From: a virus
DNA length: 64,000 nt
Reading direction: 5' to 3' (one strand)
Virus record (IMG/VR): IMGVR_UViG_3300042564_002580
Location: 1 to 64,000 of that record
Every line of letters starts with the position of its first letter. Positions within the stretch are counted from its first letter, which is position 1. Shown one piece after another: positions 30,851 to 37,678 of the stretch. The notes under the pieces are model-generated. The model made no database searches. It was not told the DNA's origin and saw only the letters and a program-made list of their open reading frames with translations. Both the position numbers and the translations under genes were made by a program.

Positions 30851-30996
30851 TCGCTTAACTCCAAATCTCTTATGTCGGCAACATAAACATTATTTTTATT
30901 TATTCCGTATTTTAATTGAAATTGAAATGTATCAATAGCCTCATCATAGGATTCAGCCTCGACATTTATAAAAGCATTAAACTCATAAACTGGCAT
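30847..30996 (-). CDS. small protein resembling 2462 product
   Basis: 49 aa (MPVYEFNAFINVEAESYDEAID...). The pattern beta strand, V-E-A-x-S/F-D-E, helix resembles the 2462 product (ISVEVEAFDEEDAKEYV). Unknown. Confidence 0.6.
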   Translation of the reverse strand: MPVYEFNAFINVEAESYDEAIDTFQFQLKYGINKNNVYVADIRDLELSE

Positions 30997-30998
30997 GA

Positions 30999-31178
30999 TT
31001 ACCAACACTCCTCACATGTGAATTTAGTAAAGTCTGCATCTTTTGCAAAAATCTCTAAATAGTTATTCGAACAAATTGTGCATGATAGCAAATAAGTATT
31101 TGCCTTTTGGTACATGTATGGATTAGAGTTAGATAACTCTCTATTCTCTAAAACCTCTGATGAAATTAAAATACTCAT
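30999..31178 (-). CDS. zinc-ribbon small protein
   Basis: 59 aa with CTIC and CEEC separated by about 22 residues. Confidence 0.6.
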   Translation of the reverse strand: MSILISSEVLENRELSNSNPYMYQKANTYLLSCTICSNNYLEIFAKDADFTKFTCEECW

Positions 31179-31360
31179 TTAGTTAAACTCCAATCGGTGT
31201 AAAATGGTAAGCGGTCATAGTCATCATAGAAATAAACTCTATCTATGTTCTGCTCGCATGTTTCGCAGAAAGTGTATTCGACATCTACGCCCATGCCATA
31301 GGTAGTAGATACGCTCTCCATGTGTGGAGTGTGTGTATGTGTATTTGTTAGTGTAGTCAT
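31175..31360 (-). CDS. small His/Cys protein
   Basis: 61 aa from ATG 31360. Starts with THTHTPH run and contains FCETC: metal-binding likely. First gene of a coupled run. Confidence 0.6.
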   Translation of the reverse strand: MTTLTNTHTHTPHMESVSTTYGMGVDVEYTFCETCEQNIDRVYFYDDYDRLPFYTDWSLTK

Positions 31361-31392
31361 TTGAGACCACCTTTCTTTTTCGTTATGGTAGT

Positions 31393-31414
31393 ATTTTACC
31401 ACGGGGGTCTGACA
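31393..31414 (-). promoter_or_regulatory. TGTCAG-N10 promoter for 31175 gene
   Basis: TGTCAG, 10 nt ending TGG, TAAAAT. Confidence 0.75.
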
Positions 31415-31463
31415 TTTATCTACCTACTAGCCAGTAATTCCAAGATGTGAGACGCTCAGCCTA

Positions 31464-31479
31464 TGTGATAATTATCACA
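31464..31479. promoter_or_regulatory. CRP/GlxR-like operator, perfect palindrome
   Basis: TGTGATAATTATCACA, fully symmetrical, starting 66 nt from the -10. Confidence 0.8.
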
Positions 31480-31482
31480 TAA

Positions 31483-31527
31483 ATTCTGGGGTTTTCCACA
31501 GATGCCCGTAACCCTGTGGATAACCCC
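31483..31527. repeat. intergenic module copy I with DnaA boxes
   Basis: ATTCTGG-N17-CGTAA-N12-CCCC; TTTTCCACA (31492-31500, one mismatch) and TGTGGATAA (31515-31523). Confidence 0.75.
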
Positions 31528-31575
31528 GCTCTTTTGCGGGCCAGCTTGACATTGTCAAGCCGACACGCCGTTAGG

Positions 31576-31701
31576 CTAGTGTGATCTTTCCGACTTTATG
31601 TGTTGCCATTCATCTATCCACTCACGCACTACTATGCGCCCCATAATAAGGGCGGGGATAGCAATAGATAACTGCACTAGTGTAGTTAGTAGTCTATTCA
31701 T
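31576..31701 (-). CDS. small membrane protein
   Basis: 41 aa with one hydrophobic N-terminal segment. One-base overlap with upstream gene. Confidence 0.55.
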   Translation of the reverse strand: MNRLLTTLVQLSIAIPALIMGRIVVREWIDEWQHIKSERSH

Positions 31702-31901
31702 TAGACACCCCACTCATCATTAGGTAATTTATCCATTTCATTGTTAATTAGAGATGCCCATCTATGCGCCTGTATTCTCTTATAAACCTTATAACCGATA
31801 AAAACAAGGGCAGACAAGATAAGGAAAGCCCATGATAGGGATAGATAGAGGAAGTCCCCTAAGTCAAGCATTAAGCCGTATTCATTTAGTTCGATAGTCA
31901 T
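31701..31901 (-). CDS. single-pass membrane protein
   Basis: 66 aa from ATG 31901 (GGGAG site 8 nt upstream). One membrane segment (about 22-42) and charged tail. Confidence 0.6.
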   Translation of the reverse strand: MTIELNEYGLMLDLGDFLYLSLSWAFLILSALVFIGYKVYKRIQAHRWASLINNEMDKLPNDEWGV

Positions 31902-31903
31902 TA

Positions 31904-32086
31904 TTAATTCTCCCATGATAGTGCGTATAGTTTTGCTAGTTCGTCTGTATCTTCATCATTAAACTCATCTAGTGGAGGTTGTTCCTCATCTACCTCATCA
32001 AGGTATGTGTATGCGTCTGCGACATCTTCTTGGATAGTATCCCATTTAGATACGCTGTTATTCTCGTATGAGTATGCGTATGACAT
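31904..32086 (-). CDS. acidic hypothetical protein
   Basis: 60 aa, very acidic (DEVDEEQPPLDEFNDEDTDE). Unknown. Confidence 0.6.
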   Translation of the reverse strand: MSYAYSYENNSVSKWDTIQEDVADAYTYLDEVDEEQPPLDEFNDEDTDELAKLYALSWEN

Positions 32087-32199
32087 TACTTATTCATCTC
32101 CTTAGCAATAGCCTCTGATTTAGTAAGTGCCTCTAGTGCTATGGCTAGAGAGGCGAGGCGTTGCGCCTCCACCATTTGCTTGTATTCATCTAGTGTCAT
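32086..32199 (-). CDS. helical micro-protein
   Basis: 37 aa, Ala/Leu/Glu helix. One-base overlaps with both neighbours. Confidence 0.5.
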   Translation of the reverse strand: MTLDEYKQMVEAQRLASLAIALEALTKSEAIAKEMNK

Positions 32200-32348
32200 T
32201 AGTTAGTTTCTACCTTTCGCAAGTGTGCTACTACATTTTTAGAAATCTTTTGTAAATCTTTAACTGTCTTAGTCATCTCATCTACGCTATTAGCGGTTTG
32301 AAATCCGAGGAATTGTGAGCCGTCCCAAATTGTGTATGTTATTGTCAT
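32199..32348 (-). CDS. small hypothetical protein
   Basis: 49 aa (MTITYTIWDGSQFLGFQTANSVDEM...). The W-D-G-S-x-F start resembles a beta hairpin. First gene of the run 32348-31576. Confidence 0.6.
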   Translation of the reverse strand: MTITYTIWDGSQFLGFQTANSVDEMTKTVKDLQKISKNVVAHLRKVETN

Positions 32349-32383
32349 TTACTGTTCTTCTTTCGTTTGTTGGTTATAATGGA

Positions 32384-32405
32384 ATTGTAGCCTATTGGGC
32401 TGACA
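32384..32405 (-). promoter_or_regulatory. TGTCAG-N10 promoter for 32199 gene
   Basis: TGTCAG, 10 nt, TACAAT. Confidence 0.75.
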
Positions 32406-32433
32406 TTATCAAGCCGACACGCACCCTGTGGGG

Positions 32434-32449
32434 TGTGAGTTGTGTCACA
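32434..32449. promoter_or_regulatory. CRP/GlxR-like operator
   Basis: TGTGAGTTGTGTCACA, exact TGTGA-N6-TCACA, starting 45 nt from the -10. Confidence 0.65.
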
Positions 32450-32615
32450 TACCTCGCTTGAGGCGAATAGCCTCGACCTGTGCTAATTGCTCAGGTGTAG
32501 CGTTGCGGAAAGCCTGTACGCTCTCCCTTATCCAAGGTGACTTAGCCATAGCCTTTTCATGCGCTATGTGGCGAGCAAGGTCTTGCTCTGCCTTTATTCT
32601 ATTTAGTGTATTCAT
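32445..32615 (-). CDS. small helical protein
   Basis: 56 aa from ATG 32615 (MNTLNRIKAEQDLARHIAHEK...), after an AACGAAAGG leader. First minus-block gene in transcription order. Confidence 0.65.
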   Translation of the reverse strand: MNTLNRIKAEQDLARHIAHEKAMAKSPWIRESVQAFRNATPEQLAQVEAIRLKRGM

Positions 32616-32650
32616 TAGATGAGTACCTTTCGTTTGTTTGTTATACCTTA

Positions 32651-32672
32651 AGCATAGCATGGGGGACTGACA
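32651..32672 (-). promoter_or_regulatory. TGTCAG-N10 promoter for 32445 gene
   Basis: TGTCAG, 10 nt ending TGC, TATGCT. Confidence 0.7.
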
Positions 32673-32710
32673 AATTGAGGCACATCTCGGGCGTGTCGCA
32701 AAAAAATCTT

Positions 32711-32726
32711 TGTGATGCTCATCACA
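32711..32726. promoter_or_regulatory. CRP/GlxR-like operator
   Basis: TGTGATGCTCATCACA, exact TGTGA-N6-TCACA, starting 55 nt from the -10. Confidence 0.75.
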
Positions 32727-32839
32727 CTCACGCTCAAGCCCAAAAGAATAATGGGCGCACTATCCAAAATGTCCGTTTTGTCCAGGGTGTGTATCATACA
32801 TGTAAAAAATATATTAACATTTTCTTAAATCCTAAAAAA

Positions 32840-32855
32840 CAGTCGACTAGAATAT
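32840..32855. repeat. 16-bp direct repeat, left copy
   Basis: CAGTCGACTAGAATAT; the identical right copy is at 33884-33899, bracketing the small zinc gene and the glycosyltransferase. Confidence 0.75.
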
Positions 32856-32871
32856 AAGGCGGTGGTACAAT
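32843..32871 (+). promoter_or_regulatory. leaderless promoter
   Basis: TCGACT (32843-32848), 17 nt, TACAAT (32866-32871), 6 nt, ATG 32878. The -35 lies inside the 16-bp repeat. Confidence 0.6.
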
Positions 32872-32877
32872 AGAGAT

Positions 32878-32991
32878 ATGACATGTTCATTTTGCGATAA
32901 ATACGCATATACAAGTATGATCAACAGCAAAGGTGTTAAATATAACCTTTGCGAGATACATGTAAAAAAAATTAGCACAATTGACAAGTAA
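32878..32991 (+). CDS. zinc-binding micro-protein
   Basis: 37 aa; CSFC and CEIH spaced 19 residues: C-x2-C / C-x2-H site. Leaderless. Confidence 0.6.
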   Translation: MTCSFCDKYAYTSMINSKGVKYNLCEIHVKKISTIDK

Positions 32992-33000
32992 GGCAAAGCA

Positions 33001-33894
33001 TTGATTGATTCAGAATTACCATTCTTTGGATTTGGCGTAGATATTCCAAAAATTATATGGCAAACTGGAAAAGAAGATTTTGAAAATTTACAATATCCCT
33101 TTAATATAAACGTAGAAACCTGGAAACAGGTTAACCCAGAATGGGAATACAGATACTCCAATCAAAAAGAAAAGATTAGCCAGATAAATGATTTTGGAGA
33201 TAAAGATCTATCTGAGCTTTCATCTAAACTTTGGGGAGCATTTTTAGCAGATCTTTGGAGGTATATTGTTATATACAATCATGGTGGGGTATATGTAGAT
33301 CTAGATACCGTAGCTCGATTGCCCTTAGACATAATTAAATACAATATTACCAATAAGCTAAACGAAACATTTATAATGCCAGATCTAGGAAAATGGGGAT
33401 ACGGTACGCCAAATAGCCCTACAACTTCTATGTTGGTATATAAAGGATCGGAAGATGGCAAAAGGGTTTATTGTCAAGGCTGCTATGATTTTGTAGAGTA
33501 TATTTTGGAAAGAAATGGCAATAAAAAAATTTATCTACCAAATTCTTCTTTTGCTGCAATAAAAAGGGCAAAGCCAATTAAATATGTTTTAGATGAAGTC
33601 AAAGCAAGATTTGCTATGTTTAAAAAACTACATGATTATGATATTGATGGTATTCATGGATCTATACTTTTATCAGTAGACTGCTCTGCATGGGATTATG
33701 CAATAAACAAAAACCCTAAACTAGTAGCACAAAATTTTATATATCAATATGATGCAACACCACTTAAAGGATCACTTTGGGAAAATGAATCTAATAAAAA
33801 TAAAATTTTATTTAAAGATGAATTTATAGATTATGAAATTTTGCAAATAAACAAAACATCTTACAATAAGTTTATTAATAAAGCAGTCGACTAG
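33001..33894 (+). CDS. GT32-like glycosyltransferase
   Basis: 297 aa from TTG 33001. IPKIIWQTGK at 15-24, ADLWRYIVIYNHGGVYVDLDT at 83-103 with the DxD motif (Asp100, Asp102) that binds the nucleotide-sugar metal: signature of the OCH1/capsular GT32 family. Catalyses sugar transfer to a surface or protein acceptor. Flanked by 16-bp direct repeats, so it may be a cassette insertion. Could glycosylate hydroxylated virion proteins (inference). Confidence 0.85.
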   Translation: MIDSELPFFGFGVDIPKIIWQTGKEDFENLQYPFNINVETWKQVNPEWEYRYSNQKEKISQINDFGDKDLSELSSKLWGAFLADLWRYIVIYNHGGVYVDLDTVARLPLDIIKYNITNKLNETFIMPDLGKWGYGTPNSPTTSMLVYKGSEDGKRVYCQGCYDFVEYILERNGNKKIYLPNSSFAAIKRAKPIKYVLDEVKARFAMFKKLHDYDIDGIHGSILLSVDCSAWDYAINKNPKLVAQNFIYQYDATPLKGSLWENESNKNKILFKDEFIDYEILQINKTSYNKFINKAVD

Positions 33895-33899
33895 AATAT
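33884..33899. repeat. 16-bp direct repeat, right copy
   Basis: CAGTCGACTAGAATAT, identical to 32840-32855; overlaps the glycosyltransferase stop. Confidence 0.75.
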
Positions 33900-33912
33900 C
33901 TTTTAAAATCCA

Positions 33913-33942
33913 TTGACTTTGTAAAATAACAAATGCTACACT
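33913..33942 (+). promoter_or_regulatory. promoter before tRNA-Ile region
   Basis: TTGACT (33913-33918), 18 nt, TACACT (33937-33942). It would transcribe an untranslated G-run-containing stretch, a small membrane peptide and tRNA-Ile. Confidence 0.5.
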
Positions 33943-34142
33943 TAGTTTGCTTTGTGGGGGGCTTACCCTGAAACTCAATATGTACCAGATGACATCTGTG
34001 GATATATGTTCAGGAACTGCTTTCTCTATCTTTCCAAAAAGAAAAAATTTGGGGGGTAGGGGGGCTTTCCTAAAATCTAATATCCCCAGATAAATCATTA
34101 AAAACAAAGAAAAAAATACATAAGAAAAGGCGGGATAGAAAG

Positions 34143-34220
34143 ATGAAGTTAATTATTGCAGTAGCCATAGTAACTGTAATGACTTTCATCCTTGGTATTA
34201 TATATCAGATAATAGGCTAA
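34143..34220 (+). CDS. 25-aa membrane peptide
   Basis: MKLIIAVAIVTVMTFILGII...: a single membrane helix. Weak ribosome site; ends 5 nt before the tRNA. Confidence 0.45.
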   Translation: MKLIIAVAIVTVMTFILGIIYQIIG

Positions 34221-34225
34221 TATAA

Positions 34226-34300
34226 GGGCCTATAGCTTAATCTGGTTAAAGCAATTGTCTTATATGCAATCGACTTTGGGTTCAAATCCCAATAGGCCTA
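34226..34300 (+). tRNA. tRNA-Ile(UAU)
   Basis: Acceptor GGGCCTA/TAGGCCT, D arm GCTT/AAGC, anticodon stem ATTGT/GCAAT with loop CTTATAT (anticodon TAT at 34261-34263), T arm TTGGG/CCCAA with loop TTCAAAT. No CCA. Reads AUA directly; most bacteria use lysidine-modified tRNA-Ile(CAU) instead. Confidence 0.9.
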
Positions 34301-34301
34301 C

Positions 34302-34330
34302 TTGGTTTCTCACTTAATAGAGAGTATAAT
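34302..34330 (+). promoter_or_regulatory. leaderless promoter
   Basis: TTGGTT (34302-34307), 17 nt, TATAAT (34325-34330), 6 nt, ATG 34337. Confidence 0.7.
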
Positions 34331-34336
34331 ACTTAC

Positions 34337-34954
34337 ATGACTAGCAGAATAGTAACCCATATACTTGAATCAAAACTTAAGGATCTCCCGTTTTCTGTTT
34401 TAAAAAATTGCCTTGATTCAGAAATAACGCCAGAAATGTTTATAGAGTATTGCAATAGTGTATATGACGAACAGATTTCAGATTGGGATAAAAACTGTTT
34501 TAGAAGCCCAAGACAGACAATAGAGGCAGATCACCTTAATTACTTTCCTGAATGGAAGATTATAGTAAAAGATTTATCTAAACTTTACGGGAATATAGAC
34601 ACTTATTATCTTAGTCTCATGCAAACTGGAGAAAAGTCGATAAATACAATACATGCTGGTCTTCACAATGATAGTGCAGATGTTGTTCACATAAATTGTT
34701 TTGGTCAAGTAGAATGGACTTTAGTTGACCCAAATGATGTGGATCAAAAAGAAAATAAAGTTGTCTTAGAACCAGGTGATATGCTATATATGAGAGGAAT
34801 GACTCTTCATCAAACCATTCCTTTGACCAAAAGAGGATCGCTTATATTTATGACCCTTCCCTTAAATACAGATTATAATTTTAGCACTGATAATCAAAAG
34901 GAAATGCTTTTAGAAGGTATTAAAAGTGATTTATCTAACAAAAGATACATCTAG
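34337..34954 (+). CDS. cupin-type 2OG oxygenase (JmjC/ROXA-like)
   Basis: 205 aa. His110-Asn-Asp112 in GLHNDSADVVHINCFG and His158 in TLHQTIP are the likely iron facial triad; VVLEPGDMLYMRG is the cupin strand pair before the second His. Different lineage from the prolyl-hydroxylase-like genes. Confidence 0.65.
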   Translation: MTSRIVTHILESKLKDLPFSVLKNCLDSEITPEMFIEYCNSVYDEQISDWDKNCFRSPRQTIEADHLNYFPEWKIIVKDLSKLYGNIDTYYLSLMQTGEKSINTIHAGLHNDSADVVHINCFGQVEWTLVDPNDVDQKENKVVLEPGDMLYMRGMTLHQTIPLTKRGSLIFMTLPLNTDYNFSTDNQKEMLLEGIKSDLSNKRYI

Positions 34955-34967
34955 TTTGTATGTGGAG

Positions 34968-34973
34968 TATAAT
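34968..34973 (+). promoter_or_regulatory. -10 box of leaderless promoter
   Basis: TATAAT, 6 nt, ATG 34980; no clear -35. Confidence 0.55.
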
Positions 34974-34979
34974 AGTAAA

Positions 34980-35123
34980 ATGATAGCTTATGATGTTCCT
35001 CTTTCCGCCCTCCTTTTTATAATGTGGGCTGGCATACCAGTGGAAGAATATATAAAAGGGCCTACTGAGGAAGAAACCTTAGCTTACATTGAGATGATAA
35101 GGAAGATTATTGCGGATGAGTAA
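34980..35123 (+). CDS. small hypothetical protein
   Basis: 47 aa; start set by the -10 box 6 nt upstream, which lies inside any longer frame. Hydrophobic N-terminal half, acidic end. Confidence 0.6.
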   Translation: MIAYDVPLSALLFIMWAGIPVEEYIKGPTEEETLAYIEMIRKIIADE

Positions 35124-35373
35124 ATACAGCATACTAACTGGGTTAAACTATGAAGAAGGCAAATGCGAATACTGCGATGAAGATGCATACGTGAAGCTAA
35201 CTATTAAACTAGAAAGCGCTAAGGATTTAAATGATCCTCATATATGCGAATCTAGATTTTGTTCTATAAGAGGTGGAGCACAATTAGAAAGCATTAAGTT
35301 GCTATGCTCTGAATGTTTAAATGAAAAGCTTCCACACGATTTTACTCACATGGGTAAATATGTTAATACTTAA
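35116..35373 (+). CDS. zinc-binding protein
   Basis: 85 aa; CEYCDE near 18 and LLCSECLNE near 65 form a split four-Cys site, with two more Cys between. Overlaps upstream gene by 8 nt. Confidence 0.65.
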   Translation: MSKYSILTGLNYEEGKCEYCDEDAYVKLTIKLESAKDLNDPHICESRFCSIRGGAQLESIKLLCSECLNEKLPHDFTHMGKYVNT

Positions 35374-35435
35374 TATTAGAGTCTCTATTTTTCGGCTCAC
35401 TTTTCGCCGCACTTTTTTAGTAGATAGTTTATATA

Positions 35436-36224
35436 ATGGTTAATGCTAATCCTGAAATACTAGAATTAAATTTAAAGCTTCTTTCAAGCAAAAAATTTGA
35501 AAAGCTTTCAGATGAGGTCTATATATATAGAAACTTTTTATCTAAGCAAGAATGTATAGATTTAATAAATGAAGCTTGCCAAGATTCAGAATCACACGAT
35601 TCTGAATTTACATCTAAATCTTTAGATAGATATAGACAAAGATTGCATGAAGAATTTAACTACGAATCTCAAAGTAATATTTCTGAAAACAATTTAGGCG
35701 GCCCCTGGGATAAGCTTTTGTGTCGACAGTTAGATAAAAATAATAATTCTAATTATACATTTTCTCCTCACGTAGATATATATAATTTTTTTGTAGATTA
35801 CCACAATGCAGCTGTTCTAAAACCACTAAAAAACTATACAAAAGTAACCCTTGGCCACATGTCGTTTATAATTTATTTTTCAGAAGACTTTGAGGGTGGG
35901 GAAATTCATTATCCAGAGTATGGCATTACATACAAGCCTAAAACTGGAGACATGATTCTTCATAATGTAGAAGTTGTTCATTCTGTAAAAAAAATATTGT
36001 CTGGGAAAAGATGGTCTTATCAGTCAAGTCTTAGTTCTATTAAATACATACCAGATTTAATGTACGCAAAATTTATAGAAGATAATGATTATTACATTCA
36101 ATGTACAAATGAAAAAAATATAGAAAACAATCCTATATTTTTTTATAGGTCTGATCAAGAACCAATTTTTAATGAAAGGCTAAAGCCGTTTGCTAGTGTT
36201 AAAGGAAATTGGGGCGGAAATTAA
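35436..36224 (+). CDS. 2OG-Fe(II) oxygenase, prolyl-hydroxylase-like
   Basis: 262 aa. His112-x-Asp114, His182 and Arg192, with FSEDFEGGEIHYPEYG before the second His. Converges with the oxygenase at 36221 and overlaps its stop by 4 nt. Confidence 0.88.
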   Translation: MVNANPEILELNLKLLSSKKFEKLSDEVYIYRNFLSKQECIDLINEACQDSESHDSEFTSKSLDRYRQRLHEEFNYESQSNISENNLGGPWDKLLCRQLDKNNNSNYTFSPHVDIYNFFVDYHNAAVLKPLKNYTKVTLGHMSFIIYFSEDFEGGEIHYPEYGITYKPKTGDMILHNVEVVHSVKKILSGKRWSYQSSLSSIKYIPDLMYAKFIEDNDYYIQCTNEKNIENNPIFFYRSDQEPIFNERLKPFASVKGNWGGN

Positions 36225-37084
36225 TTTTTTAAAGAAGCTTTAAGTGCTTCTTCTTCTGCCATATCTGCAAAAAATGCTTCTGCCAAATCTAATCCTTTTA
36301 ATCCAGAGTCTTGCATCTCTTTAATTTTTTCTTTTGTAAACTGAGGATTTTCTATTAATGGCTTCATCCATTCAACCTCAAACTTAGAAGATTTATCTCC
36401 AATTTGCTCAAAGTACTCATCACTTTTGTAATTATAAAATGTTCCAGGATTATCTTCAGCTTTTAAAACAAAATTAGAGTAGGCGTATCTTGTCCCAGAA
36501 GTAACTTCTCTAACACCGTGTGCGTAATCAGAAAATGCTCCGTGTATTACTACATCTCCTTCTTCTGGCTGATACTCTAAGCATGGTCCATCAAAGTTCG
36601 TTGTTTTCTTTGTTCCATCGGGATTTATGTTTGGATAAAATATTGCTCCGCCTTCAAACTTTCCAAAGTACGCAACTAGACCGTAGTCAATTATGCAACA
36701 TGTTTGAAAAACATCTGGCTGAGATAAGAGATGACAAGAATGCTTACCTGGTGAATCAGAATGAATAAACATTCCGTTATCTCCAGGTTTTACTTTTAAG
36801 AAATTTCTAGATGGGTGAATAACATATTCTGGAAAAATTAATTCAGATATAAATTCCCAAATATCTATTATTCCATCAATTGCTCCAGTTGTTTTATCAG
36901 CATACCAATCAATTAATGTTTCTTCGTACTTGGTTGTAATTTCAGACTCTTTTTCAAGCTGGTCTTTAACTGAATTTAAAATTTCTTTAGGTATAATATT
37001 TTTAAAAACAAAAACCCCAGTCTTTGTTCCATAATCATCAATTGTTGTAACAATTGTTTTGCATTCTGGTTTATCGTAAAACAT
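36221..37084 (-). CDS. 2OG-Fe(II) oxygenase, prolyl-hydroxylase-like
   Basis: 287 aa. His108-x-Asp110, His189 and Arg199; GKFEGGAIFYPNINPDG is the family strand. C-terminal helical extension of about 75 residues. Strong AGGAGG ribosome site; coupled to the 37084 gene. Confidence 0.88.
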   Translation of the reverse strand: MFYDKPECKTIVTTIDDYGTKTGVFVFKNIIPKEILNSVKDQLEKESEITTKYEETLIDWYADKTTGAIDGIIDIWEFISELIFPEYVIHPSRNFLKVKPGDNGMFIHSDSPGKHSCHLLSQPDVFQTCCIIDYGLVAYFGKFEGGAIFYPNINPDGTKKTTNFDGPCLEYQPEEGDVVIHGAFSDYAHGVREVTSGTRYAYSNFVLKAEDNPGTFYNYKSDEYFEQIGDKSSKFEVEWMKPLIENPQFTKEKIKEMQDSGLKGLDLAEAFFADMAEEEALKASLKN

Positions 37085-37218
37085 TATTTCCTCCTAAAAA
37101 ATTTATCTAAAAAATTTTCAAATTTGCACAGCCAAGATTTGCACTCGTGTTTATTGTTGTTATTAAAATCAGCAAAATAAGGACGAGCCATAACCTGTTT
37201 AAAATGATCTCTTGCCAT
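37084..37218 (-). CDS. small basic protein
   Basis: 44 aa, Lys/Phe/Arg-rich. Leaderless start; stop overlaps next ATG (TAATG) and contains that gene's ribosome site. Confidence 0.6.
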   Translation of the reverse strand: MARDHFKQVMARPYFADFNNNNKHECKSWLCKFENFLDKFFRRK

Positions 37219-37224
37219 TTATTA

Positions 37225-37230
37225 ATTATA
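37225..37230 (-). promoter_or_regulatory. -10 box of leaderless promoter
   Basis: TATAAT on the minus strand, 6 nt, ATG 37218: the same rule on the opposite strand. Confidence 0.65.
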
Positions 37231-37248
37231 CCACTTATAATAAAAAAA

Positions 37249-37262
37249 CCCCATTTCTGGGG
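37249..37262. terminator. intrinsic terminator
   Basis: CCCCA/TGGGG stem flanked by A-run and T-run; works on both strands. Confidence 0.8.
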
Positions 37263-37269
37263 CTTTTTA

Positions 37270-37455
37270 TTACTTAAGCAAATTATTTGCTAACATCTCA
37301 TCATATACTTCTGATAGAAGATATTCCATTGCAACTAAGCCTTCAGAAATTTTAGCTTCAACCTCTTCTTCTGGCATTCCAGAACCTTTACCAAGGTATC
37401 TGTTTCCTTCAAGAAACTTTTCAAGCATTAGTTTTATTGCTGATTCTTTATTCAT
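37270..37455 (-). CDS. hypothetical acidic protein
   Basis: 61 aa, helical, acidic. Last gene of the operon 38628-37270. Confidence 0.65.
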   Translation of the reverse strand: MNKESAIKLMLEKFLEGNRYLGKGSGMPEEEVEAKISEGLVAMEYLLSEVYDEMLANNLLK

Positions 37456-37678
37456 TTTCTTCCTTCAAGTTATTATACGCTGGATTAGGCCCAAGGAGGA
37501 ACCCATCTTTATGATATTCTATCATTTTTTCTATTTTTTGTACATCTTCTTCGGATTTTGCCAGCATATTAGCAATTAAAACCATAATGTCGTATATCCT
37601 GTGAGACATTATGTAGTTTACTAGTGGCAAATTGTCTTCAAGAGCATCGCTTTTTTCAGAACCCGCCTCATTCGACAT
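37448..37678 (-). CDS. hypothetical helical protein
   Basis: 76 aa from ATG 37678 (a longer start at 37696 is possible). Overlaps both neighbours. Confidence 0.6.
   Translation of the reverse strand: MSNEAGSEKSDALEDNLPLVNYIMSHRIYDIMVLIANMLAKSEEDVQKIEKMIEYHKDGFLLGPNPAYNNLKEENE

Noticed and set aside
21275-32672. TTGTCA of the minus promoters as an ordinary -35 box
   Set aside because: Only 11 nt separate it from the -10 in all copies; sigma70-type -35 boxes need 16-18 nt.
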